Positions 1 through 11,100 of a stretch of DNA of 64,000 nucleotides are shown here, one piece after another. The notes under the pieces were generated by a model, which worked only from the letters and a program-made list of their open reading frames with translations, ran no database searches and was not told the origin of the DNA. Source of the stretch: Humulus lupulus (lineage: Eukaryota > Streptophyta > Magnoliopsida > Rosales > Cannabaceae); assembly GCF_963169125.1 (NCBI RefSeq), contig NC_084802.1:18724896-18788895 (forward strand), in the 5' to 3' direction. Numbering within the stretch: position 1 is the stretch's first letter; every line of letters begins with the position of its first letter. The position numbers and the translations under genes were made by a program.

Positions 1-1891
1 CCTTCGAAGAGCTGGATTCCCTCTTCAAAGAGGTTCTGCCGAACACGGGGGCTCCTGGGGCTAGAAAATCGGGGCAAGGTAATTCACCTTTGCTTTTGAA
101 TTATGCTCCCCATTTTGGTGACTTAGTTAGGGATAGACTAGTTTATCGAGGCCACCTGTTTGGGGTCGTTAGAGAAATGGGACCTTCATCCCCCATCGTC
201 GTAGACCCGGAGACACTAATGTACTCGTCCGAGTTCCTTCAATGTGGTAACTTCCTGGACCTGGATGACATGGGAGACCGAATTCATTCCTTCGCTTTAG
301 GAGAGTTGAGTCAAGCCCAAGTTCTAGATAAGGGTTCGTCCCGGAGGACTTTAGACTAGTTTTCTAATTACTTCTTGTTCTCACTCGTATATTTTGCTAA
401 CTTTCTTTCTGTTTGTCTATTTCAGACGATTCTGACATGTCCAATCTCGTGGCCAAGATGAAGCAGGCCATGGAGGCTCGAGCGGCCAAGGCTAGGGCGT
501 CGGCCAAGAAAGCTGCCGAAGGCGCGGCCAAGAACAAGGTGTTGGACGTGATTCTCGAGGACTCGATGTCGGAACCGAATGTGGTTGGGGAGGCCTCAGC
601 CACGATCCCTCTTACCACGGTTCATACCGAAACTGTCCCGTCCCATTCCGCTCAACCTTTGGTCATTGACCTGGAGCAGGAGTCTCTGGCGAATCGGGGG
701 TCAGAGAAGAGAGCTGCGGACCCGATTGGTGGTGAGTCTGCGAACCGGGCCAAGAGGGATAGGACCAAGGACCTTTCCTTGGCTGAGAATTCCTCGGGGG
801 AAAGCCAGTTCGCCACTTGGGAACTTCTACAGGCTCCCATACTCCCCGTCAATCTGGCTCTTCCCAAAGAGGGGGACACGATCCTGCGGGAAGAATGATC
901 AAAGATGGTGTCCCAGACATGGGAAGACGGCCGAGGAAAAAGGGAGAAGGTTTACCAGGCTCTGAAGATTCGGCGTAAGGTGGAGTTCGTTGAGCGCCCA
1001 GCCGCTTTCAGTGCCCCTCAGATCGGCTCGTCGCTGAGACTGGGTTTCACCCCAAAATAGGGCAGGACACAGCCCCATTTGCCGCATATTTGTTGGAGCA
1101 AGTTGGGACTACCATGTCCAATCTTCAACTGAAATGGTACACCACCTTGGCTAACCAGGACGCCCTGTTCTTTTCCCAGGCTATCCGTCACTAGGCCACC
1201 ACTGTAAGTTATCTATCCATATCTTCCTCTGCTTTTTGTATTTTTAATCCGTATTTTTTCTAACTTTGATTTGTTCCAGGACGCCTTACTAGCCCATCGG
1301 AATGCCGACTTGGTAGCCGAGATAGCGATGAAGCTAGAGACGATCCAGTTGGAATTGGAGGGGGCTATGAACCAGCGGGAAGCCCTGGCCAAGGAGGTTT
1401 CCCAAGCCAAAGTGGACCGCGAGGAGGCCACCCGGGCTCGGTTCCAGCTTGAAGAAACTCTGTCCTGGAAGGAAGCTAACCACAAAAAGCTGGTGGACAG
1501 TCTGGAGGCAGAACTTCTTCGTGTTCGGGGCACTGAGACATCATCTAAGATCCTCTTGGAGGCAGCCGAAGCCCAGTCTCGCTAGGATCGGGAGAAGATC
1601 ACCGCTCTTGAGTCTCAGGTCTGGGCTCTGGATAGTCTGTTCCAACAAGAGGTAATGCACGAGGAGGCCAGTCAAGGGAAAGAGCAAGCGGATGCCTTGT
1701 TGGAGGCCACCTTCAACGAGGCTATCTACATGGCCTGGCTCCAGGACAAGAACATGAACCTCTTGCTTTACCCCAATCCCACCGCAAAGAGAGCCGAGTT
1801 CGAGGCTATGGAGAAAGCTGACGCGGATCCCTTGGCCGAGGAGGAGACAGATGGGGCCAACCCAGAGGCATCAGGACACAGCGAAGCTTAG
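1..1891 (+). pseudogene. Antisense additional gene of Tat element 1 (3' part, coiled-coil C-terminus)
   Basis: This gene runs opposite to gag-pol of element 1 and starts left of the window. Open segments at about 1-333, 426-898 and 1280-1891 are separated by plausible introns: 334-425 (ends TTTCAG, weak donor GTTCGT) and 1204-1279 (GTAAGT to TTCCAG). The middle exon begins with an acidic run (DDSDMSN) and is rich in Lys/Ala. The last exon (from DALLAHRNAD) is Glu/Lys/Leu rich with heptad-like spacing, so probably a coiled coil, and it ends at a TAG at 1889. Stops at 896, within 899-1203 and near 1583 show decay. The layout and both intron positions match the antisense gene of element 2. Extra ORFs, some antisense, are reported in plant Ty3 elements. 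The upstream half of such proteins may fit Pfam Transposase_28 (putative gypsy type transposon), from memory and untested. Function is unknown. Confidence 0.6.
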
Positions 1892-2558
1892 GCTCGGGTC
1901 TTTTACTTGTTTTTCTTTCTCTCCTTTTTTTTGTAACACTTTTATGGACGCGGGTGCGTTCCAAACAATTTTTATGTGTATCTATTTTTTCTTTTGCACA
2001 AGTTTTTCCAGTTTCATCTGTTAGAATCTCACTAAGTGTTGTACCACTTTGCATGAATGATTCGAATGTTTGGTCCTGGTTCCAACGGCCGAGACCAATG
2101 GGGCAAAGTTGTAGAAAATACTTATCTCATCTGGGGAACCACGTTCGGGTCTCTATGGCTTGGAATGAGTCATCCCGACTTCATAATACGGGCTCCAATG
2201 ATCTGGACCATCGAAGATCTCTTTTTAGATTTCAACGTATTAACTCACTTTAATCCTGCTGTTCAGGTTCCAACAGCCTGAGCCACTAGAGAGTTAACAA
2301 CTGTCACCAAATTTGTTTGTCCTGATTCTGGTGTTCAGGTTCCAATGGCCTGGGCCATCAGAGATTAGTTGATTAGCTTATTTTGGACCTATGGGTAAGG
2401 TTCCCACTTTCCGGGCCATTTATAAGACTGATTTTAGATAACTCATACCTAGGACTCACATTCTAATGGTTTTGGGTCGTTATGGTGAAGACGTGGACAG
2501 GTATCTGGTTATTTGGGACCATGTTCGGTCAACCAATTTTCAGGTTTTTTATACTCCT

Positions 2559-2752
2559 GGACCATGCATGTCCGAGCAGGGACTAGGTGTGAGCCTTGCA
2601 TCCTATCCGATTTTTACCCCCCCGGACCATGTATATCCGGGTTGGGACTAGGCCTTAGCATTGCGTCTTTTCGGGTTTGTACCTGCCGGACCATGTATGT
2701 CCGGGTTGGGACTAGGCCTTAGCCTTGCGTCCTTTTGTTAGGAGTTGGGTTT
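2559..2752. repeat. Tandem repeat, three units of 64-65 bp
   Basis: Units start at GGACCATG at 2559, 2624 and 2688. Each reads GGACCATGYATRTCCGRG followed by GGGACTAGG and a CCTTGCRTC-like stretch. The second and third units are closest to each other; the first is more diverged. The array lies in the 3' spacer of element 1, the same relative place as the 69-bp repeats of element 2, but the sequences are unrelated by eye. Confidence 0.75.
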
Positions 2753-2852
2753 CTGCTACCCCCAGTTTGTACGGTCCAAGCTAGGACTAAACTTTGCGTT
2801 TTGCATCCTGTTTGTTTTTGTTCCCAGACTTATTCGTACGAATGGTTATACG

Positions 2853-2871
2853 CCCCCCCCCCCCCCCCCCC
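2853..2871. repeat. Homopolymer of 19 C (19 G on the element's sense strand)
   Basis: A pure C run flanked by ATACG and AAGTGAGCG. On the coding strand of element 1 it is a G run about 170 bases past the integrase stop. It could be a polypurine tract remnant, a slippage product or a quadruplex-forming tract; the exact length may also be a sequencing estimate. Confidence 0.7.
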
Positions 2872-3045
2872 AAGTGAGCGAAGACTAGTCTTGGGTCACT
2901 TGTTTGTGAAGACGGGCGCGAACTTTCATTTCTTTACAATATTTCTTTATGATGTTTTGCACACATCATTTTCATTAATTAAGAAACTGCCCCGGGGCGT
3001 ACATTGTTTAAAAGAAAAATTAAAAATAGGAACATGGCCTCCTGA

Positions 3046-6000
3046 CTATTGATAGTATTTACGGAGGTGTTTCACATTCCAGGCCCTTGGGACCTCTATT
3101 CCATCAAGTCGCCTTAAGCGATACGTTCCCTGACACACTTCCCAGTTTGGGCCCAGAACCCCCACTCCTGGATCTTGGGTTGCAGGGAAGACTTTTCTCA
3201 GGACAAGATTGCCGGTTTCAAACCTCCGACTCCTAAATTTAGAGTTAAAATGCCGAGCAATCTTGCCTTGGTACATCTTCATCTGAACCTGGGATTCTTC
3301 TTGGATCTCTTCAATGAGGTCTAAAGACTCTTGGACTAAGGCATGGTTTTGGGCGAGATCATACGTGTCCTGTCTGTGGGACGGGACAGCTGATTCCACT
3401 GGGATGACTGCTTTGCATCTGTATACCATGGAGTAGGGAGTGTGTCTAGTAGACGTTCTTTCGGTGGTCCAGTATGCCCATAATACGCGGGGTAGCTCTT
3501 CCGGCCACTTGCTTTTGCATGCTTGAAGTTTTTTCTTCAATGTTCCCTTCAAGATCTTGTTCACAGCCTCTGTTTGCCCATTTTCTTGAGGCCTAGCGAC
3601 CGTAGAGAAGCTTTTGATGATGCCATGCCTTTCACAGAAATAAGTGAAGTGGACGTTGTCAAATTGCTTCTTGTTGTCGGATACGATCTTGTAAGGGAGG
3701 CCATATCAGTACACAATGTTTTTGATGACGAAGTCCAGGGCCTTTTTTGAGGTGATGGTGTTCATGGATTTTGCCTCGACCCACTTCGTGTAATAATTGA
3801 CGGCCATGATGGTGTACTTCACACCACCCTTCCCGATCGAGAGCGACCCTACTAGGTTGATACCCCACACTACGAAAGGCTAGGGACTCGTCATCATGGT
3901 TATCTCCATTGGAGGGGCTCGCAGGATCTTCGCGTACCTTTGGCATTGTTCACACTTGTAGACATAATCAACACAGTCCTTCTTCATGGTTGGCCAAAAA
4001 TATCATTGTCTTAGGATTTTCTTGGACATGCTGAGTTCAACTGTCTGATCTCCGCAGAAACCTTCGTGCACCTCGTGCATGATTGCACTCATTTCGGTCT
4101 CGGATACGCATCGGAGGTATGGCATGGATAACCCTCTGCAATAGAGTTTTTCTTCCATCATGACGTATCTGGGGGCCTGGTACTGAAGTTTTCTGGCCGC
4201 TGCCCTGTTCGCGGGCAATCCCCCAGTTGTTAGGTAGTGGATGATAGGTCCTATCCAAGACATAAAGTAGTCTATAACGTTGATCGTGGGGGCCTGAATA
4301 CTTGGTGCGGGAAGATGGTTAATCGGGACAAGCCCGAAGAGCTCTGCCTCAGCATCTGTGGCCAATTTTTCTAATGTGTCTGCAAACACATTTTGTTCCC
4401 TGGGGATCTGGCGGATGGAATACTTCTTAAAAGACTGAAGCAGCTCTCGAACTCGTGTCACATAAGCAGCCATCTTCTCCCCTTTCGTTTGGTATTCCCC
4501 TAAGATTTGTCTGAGAACCAATTGGGAGACGCTATAGACCTCCAAACTCACTGCCCCTACTTCCCGGGCCAAGCTCAATCCGGCCAACATGGCCACGTGC
4601 TCGGCCTTGTTGTTTGATGCATCGAACTGGAAATGCAGGGCACTTTGCAACTGGTGTCCTTGTGGTGACACTAAAATGATTCCGGCCCCCGCTCAGTTTT
4701 TCGTTCGAGCCCTATCTACGAAAACCTTCCATAAGGGTGTTGTGGGGTCGATGAGATCTTCAGTGATCCTGGTGCACTCCACTATGAAGTCGTCCAGGGC
4801 CTGCCCCTTGGTTGATATTCTGGGGACATACGTAATGTCGAACTGACTCAGTTCCATGGCCCACTTCAGGAGTCTCCCCGATGATTCGGGTTTTTGTAAC
4901 ACTTGTCATAGGGGATGGTTGGTCAGTACTCTTATGGCATGGGCTTGAAAGTAAGGCCTAAGCTTCTGGGATGCGATTACTAAGCAAAATGTCAATTTTT
5001 CGATTAGTGGGTACCGCGACTCCGCACCCAATAATCTCTTGCTTTCGTAATAGACTGAGAACTGGGCCTTCTCTTCTTCCCGTACGAGCGTGGCACTAAT
5101 GGCGTGTTTGGCCACAGCCAAATAGAGGTACAGCGGCTCCCCATCCACCGGCTTTGCTAAGATCGGCGCTCGGGCCAAATGTTATTTTAGTCTCTTAAAT
5201 GCCTCTTCGCATTCAACCGACCATTCGAAGCTTTGGCTTCCCCGAAGAATGTTGAAGAACGGGATGCATTTGTCCGTAGCTTTCGAAACAAAATGGCTCA
5301 GAGCGGCTATCCGCCCTGTCAAGCTTTGAACGTCTATGTGCTTCCGGGGAGAGGGCATGTCGATCAATTCTTTGATCTTGTTCGGGTTTGCCTCTACTCC
5401 CCGGTAGCTTACTATGAAGCCCAGGAACTTCCCGGATGCCACACCAAAGGTGCACTTCTTGGGGTTCAGCTTCATCCCATACTTACGAATGATGGTGAAT
5501 GCTTCTGCCTGATCATTGGCGTGCCTCCGGAGGTTTTGGACTTGACTAGCATATCGTCTATATAGACCTCCATATTCCTTCCCAAGTAGGCTTGGAACAT
5601 TCTGTTTATGAGCCTTTGATACGTGGCTTCGACGTTTTTGAGTCCGAAGGGCATGACGATGTAGCAGTACACCCCCTTGTTGGTCTGGAAGTTGGTGTGT
5701 TCCTGGTCTGCTACATGCATTGAGATCTGCTTGTAGCCTAAATAGGCATCCATGAAGCTTAAGATCTCGTATCCGGATTTCGCATCTACCATTTGGTCGA
5801 TCCGGGGTAGACGGAAACAATCTTTGGGGCAGGTCTTGTTGAGGTCTGTGAAGTCAATGCAAGTTCTCCACGTCCCATTTGGCTTATGCACCAGCACCGG
5901 ATTGGCTAGCCATACAGGATACAAAGCTTCCCAAATGAAGTTGATCGAGTATAACTTCTCAACTTCTAACTTGAGGGCCTCTGCCCTCTCCCCCACTAGA

Positions 6001-6252
6001 GGTCTCTGTTTTTGCCGGACCAAAGTCACGCCCTCGTCGATATCCAAGGCATGGCAGATGATGTTGCGGTCTATCCCGATCATATCCGAATGAGACCAGA
6101 CCAGGACGTCCTGGTTCTCCTTTACTCAGGCGATGATGGCGACCCGGACCTCAACATTCAAGATCTTCCCCACTTGGATTACCTTGGTCGGGTCGGTGTT
6201 GCTAATGCACACCTCTGCAATTTCTTCCATGGGCGCCAGCACACGGTCCGCT
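3046..6252 (-). pseudogene. pol of element 1: RT, RNase H, second RNase H, integrase
   Basis: Domains appear in order on the minus strand. RT lies in about 5472-6083, with NPVLVHKPNGTWR, a MDAY motif and the catalytic VYIDDMLVKSK. The RT-linked RNase H region is about 4693-5178 (LYLYLAVAKHAISATLVREEEK). A second RNase H lies in 4003-4690 (ASNNKAEHVAML, a changed SVSQLVL where SDSQLVV is usual, and QIPREQNVFADTL). Integrase C-terminal coding is 3046-3564 (WPEELPRVLWAY, GNLVLRKVFPAT, LGPNWE), ending at a stop at 3046. Reading passes between frames several times and the catalytic integrase core around 3565-3950 is broken, so no active polyprotein is expected. The upstream side is cut at 6252 by element A and resumes at 8117. 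Confidence 0.85.
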
Positions 6253-8116
6253 TGTTAGGAGTGTGTCCTAAAAGCATGTAAAGACATTTGTTTTTTTTTA
6301 TGAATAAATAAATACAATGGTTTATTATTATTGTCATATTTAGATTGTTAAATTATTGTTTGAATAATTTTGTAAATATCAGAAAAATTCCATATTCATT
6401 ATTGAGGATGTGATCTTGTATTAGTACGAGAGAATTAAGATCACATGAATGAATAAAAATAGTCAACAATGACAAATTAAAGTTATGGAATTCTTTAATT
6501 GGAGTTGTAAGTACGGTTTACTGAGTATCATAATGATACAAATAATCTAGATTCGGATTATTGATGTGGTAAGACATCTCGGTAAAGGTGTTTTATATAA
6601 TATGATTATATATGACATGGACCGATATGAATTAAAGTCTTTATCCAAAAACCATTTAACAATAAAGACTTGTAATTCATATCATAACTGATGATCATTT
6701 ATAGATCAACCTAAATCTTGAGTGTTCATGAACTCCTGTTCATGTTTATTAAATCTTTTGATTCATTCGTTAAGGTCTCTTCAAAGAATGAGGCTAATGA
6801 ATTTTGTTTTGGAGATTTAATATCATGGATGGCTGTGAACATGTATGAACAATACGGAATCTAATCTTTCCTAACAGATCGTATATTAGTTCCCTTAAGG
6901 GTTAATTCTGGAACTGAATGATTTTGAGCTCAAATCTATAATTAGATTATAGATTAAGTATTCACTAGTGAATTAATGGTACTTAAGGAATAAGAAGTAA
7001 ATTAGAAAGGTTAAATGGTAATTCTCCCATTCTAATTTATGAACTAATTAATTAGAGGGTTGAACTATTGTAAGATGGTTATATCAATGGACGACTTAAG
7101 AAAAAGATTTCTGTAAAAGTATATCTATAACATAAAAAGTGCAATTCTGAATTTATAGTGGAGTAATATCAGAATTAATAAATTAAATATTATAATTAAA
7201 GAGTTTAATTATTTAGTTTCAATTTATTGGAGCTTAATGTTATAGGTCCATGGTCCCCAAAATGGCTCAAACAATCACTGTCAAAGGCAAATACAAAAAA
7301 TTGGCAAAAAGGACTTATGTGATAAGTAAAATATTTTTCTATATATCAAACATAATTATTGTTTAATTATGTGTAATTAATTAATTAAGAATTAATTAAT
7401 TATTTGATTTAACAAAAAAATATAATTAATTTTGAATTAATTTATTTTTGGGATTTTTGGTATTTAAATAATAATAAAAATTGGAAAAAATCACATGCCT
7501 GCACAGGCATTGTGCTACACGCATAAGAGATGGACTTAGTCTCTTGATTCCACAATTTTAGTTATTTAAATATTAAATAAATAATGAGATATTTTAATAT
7601 GATTAAAATATTATTATTTAAACAAAAATCTGATAACTGATCAGTTATTTTGAATTTGTTTAAAATAACAAATATTTTAATATATTGGATATCAGTTTTC
7701 ACAGAACGTAATTTTTCAGGGATAGAAAAATATCTAGGATTCTCTCAGAGAAAAGAGAATAGTGACAAAAACAAAGGTCATTGTTCTCCACAAAACCTAG
7801 GTCCAAACTTTATCAGATCTCATGTGTTGAGAACATCTGATAAATAGTTATTGCCTATTATTTGTATAGCGAGCCCACACTCGTTCTTTGTGTGCCTGAG
7901 AACATTTTGGAAGATCTTGGTGTGAGATCTCAAGGATTCAGCCATACGAAAAGATAGCAGCAAGGAAGGACCTGAGGTAATTTTTCTATTCTTGTCCTTG
8001 ATTCAATATATATATGAGTGTGAAGAAGTAGATCTAGAAATCTTATGGGATTAATCTGACAATTTGATTGTTGTTCTGCTGCGCATAATCTCTGATTTGA
8101 TCAATAAAAACCAACA
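6253..8116 (+). mobile_element. Element A: 1.86-kb non-coding LTR-like insertion inside pol of element 1
   Basis: It starts TGTTAGGAGTGTGTCC and ends CCAACA, so TG...CA. The flanks CCGCT (6248-6252) and CCGCC (8117-8121) look like a 5-bp target duplication with one change. There is no credible coding and the sequence is very AT-rich. It is related along its length to element B (44297-46553): shared phrases include AAAGCAT near the start, ATTAGTACGAGAG, AAGGGTT, a TCCATRGGTCCCCA-like stretch, GATCTTGGTGTGAG, and GAAGATAGCA followed by a splice-donor-like GAGGTAA. Most likely a solo LTR of a family with roughly 2-kb LTRs; a non-autonomous LARD-like element is the alternative. Confidence 0.75.
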
Positions 8117-11100
8117 CCGCCCCTATCTGCGGATCCAGTTCATCCTCCTCCCGGACCACCCTTCGTGTCGGGGGGAAGGCGGGACTGGAATGACGTTTTC
8201 CTCCTCAAGAGTTTCTTCGTGGACCATATAAATAGGTCGAGAGGATATGTGGTAACAATTCCAAGCGCTCTTCTGGTCTCCCCGGACTGTTCCTACCCTT
8301 CCGTTGTCGCAGGGGAACTTCATACAGGGGTGGCGGATAGAAGTGATGGTACCGAAATCGACTAATGCGGGTCAACCAAAGATGACATTGTATGCAGTGG
8401 GGCAGTCATCAACTACAAATGTACAAAATTTTAACCAGCCTTGGATCTCGTTCCCCCAACGTCATGGGCAACTGGATCTTCCCCATTGGGAGTATTGAAT
8501 CTCCGTTGAACCTGTAGATCTGAGTCAGGCACAGGCCAAATCTGCCTCAGTCAAGCCAATAATGACAAAGGCTAGCTTAAACAAAATGTTGATGGAGCTT
8601 CCGTCATCCACCAATACTCGGGACACAATCTTGTTAGCGATTTGGGCATCGATAACCAGAGGATCATGAAGTGGGAAGTGGACGCTACGGGCATCTTCTT
8701 CCGTGAAGGTGATGGGGAGGTTCATCAACTTTGGGCATTGAGCCGGGGCTTGGACCAAGGCACATACCTCTTGGTCGTGGTCAAGCTCGTTGAGGTGCCG
8801 TTTTTTATCATTCTGGGATGGTCCCCCTAGGTGTGACCCGCCCGAGATGGTGGTTACGTGACCATCTATTCGAGGGGGTGCAACTCGAGAGGGGAAAGGC
8901 ATCCCGGGCCTGGGTGCCTGCACAATTGGGCCCCCCTGGGGGGCCTGTGCTCCCGGGCCTGTTGCGTACCCTCCCTGGGGAGGTTGGTACGATCCAGATG
9001 CACCTGGGATCACGGGTTGTCCGGGAGCTACTGGCAGCCCCGGAACACCCACGGGCATCCTGACCCACTGGTGGAGATGTCCCAGCTTGATCAGATTCTC
9101 AATCTCGTCTTTCAACTGAAGACATTCCTCAGTCGAGTGGCCTACGTCTTTGTGATACACACACCTCTTGTTGGTGTCTCTCGAGTTTTTTCCCCCTTTG
9201 AACATGGGGGTGGGTTTTCAGTAATGAACAGTCCTCTCTGTGGCCAGGTATATGTTTTCCTTAGTATCCACCAAGTTGGTGTACTCTGAGTGTAACGCCC
9301 TGGATAGCCAGGACCCTTACACTGTGTACTTATAAAGTGCAAGACTTGCTAATCAAGTCATCAATTTAAAAATGTGTCATTAGTTTAAGTGTTCTAGGGT
9401 TAAAAGACATTTTGATCTCAAAAGATACGTTTTATAAGTTATAAACAGTTTACAATAGAGATCCCCAAAACATCAGTGTTCAAAAGCTGGTTACAAAATG
9501 CTACACTTAAAAGTAAATATTAGCCATACTAAGGCAAAATACAAGGTTCTGGTCCTCTTGTCCCTGTGATCTCCTCAACCGTGGCAGCTGAGCGGCCTGC
9601 CATGTACATTCACCCTGCAGAGCTCTCCAATCAGGGCTAATCGACCTTGCCTTTGCCTTTACTTGCACCACGCAGCACCCGTGAGCCGAGGCCCAGCAAG
9701 AATACAACATACACAATATATACAGCAATCTTACACAGATATTCTAGTAAGCATGTTCAGTTATCAAATCCATGGCACATAAACATATTTCAAGGTACAA
9801 ACAACTTCAACCACACTTAGATTACTCAACAATCTCATCCATAGCCAAATACAGCATTCAGTTTACACAATTACTAGGGCCGACACCTTAGGCCGCACCC
9901 TCTGTTTGACCCACTGACTCCGGCCCACTTAAACCGAGTTCAGTGCATAATAAGCTGTCCTCGGATACCAGTGTCCGAGCCGTGCCAATTACACAAGTTA
10001 ACCGTGGCTCGCTTAGGCCGTTGGTTACAATTTACATGGCATAATACCATTCTTTCAATCATTTATATTAGGGAGCCCTTAGTCCCGTTCAGATATTCAA
10101 CCGGGTGTAGTTTTCTTACCTTTAGTCTGTACGGTTATTGAATTACGAGCAACGCCCCTCAAGCACGATCCGTTCCCGAGCCTAAGCCTTTATCACCTAG
10201 TCACAACCAAAGTATAGGGTTCCATTAATACTCGAATATAGGCTTCTGGTTACTAAGCTGACTCCCGGGACTCCAAATTCCACCAAGCACAGTGGTGAAA
10301 TCAATCCCGAGCATACTAGACCACTTTCCCATGCCTAAAACCCTCAAAAGCTCATGTGTGCAACCAAGGGCTGCGGCCCTTGAAGCTTAGCCGCGACCCT
10401 TGCCTCAAAACAGAACCAATGCCATCTTAAACAAAACACGCGTCGCGGCCCTTGGTTTGGGCACCACGGCGCCCTCCCATGGCCAAGCCTCCTTGGCCCT
10501 TTTTCATCCTAGGGCTGCAGCGCTCTAGAACAGAGCCACGGCCCTTCCCTTCATGCCCAGAAAACCCATCATTTTAAAGCCTAAAACCTCAACCAAAACT
10601 ACCCCTAAGCTTCCTACTTCAACACCCAACAAATCCCCAACTCATGCCACACAATTTCAACAGAAATTAAGCTCAATAAACCATAGAAGATTCACCTCCA
10701 ACCCTTGAGACTCTAAGAACACAAACACCCTGTTATAACCAGTCAAAACTCAAACTCAAATCATCAATTCATTAAACAAAGCTTACCTTCTTGATTGAAC
10801 TCCTCCCTTAGCCAAAACTCAGCTGATTCCAAGGATTTCCCCTGCTCAATTCCACCCTAATCATCAATTGAACAACACCCTCAATAATCCAGCTGAAGCT
10901 TAAGGTTGAATTTCAGAAAAACAGATGGATTAAACCCTTACCTTAGTCTTGATTCAGTCCTGGTTTATTCACTGAGCTAAGCCTCAAGATTTACTCTAGA
11001 ATCTCACTAAACTTCCAACAATTCTTCAGCTCCAATCCCCAATTCCCTTGAGTGCTTCTAATTTAGTTCCCTTTGTTTTTCTTGAGAGTGAGAGTGAGAG

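Larger units (their letters stand above)
1892..3045. other. Spacer between integrase and antisense gene of element 1
   Basis: No credible coding. The left part holds diverged copies of a phrase like AGGTTCCAACRGCCTGRGCC (about 2079, 2265, 2338 and 2392), about 60-75 bases apart where adjacent. The middle holds the clearer 64-65 bp array listed separately, and the right part a 19-base C run at 2853-2871. Variable tandem repeats in this 3' spacer are known for Tat-lineage elements. Confidence 0.6.
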
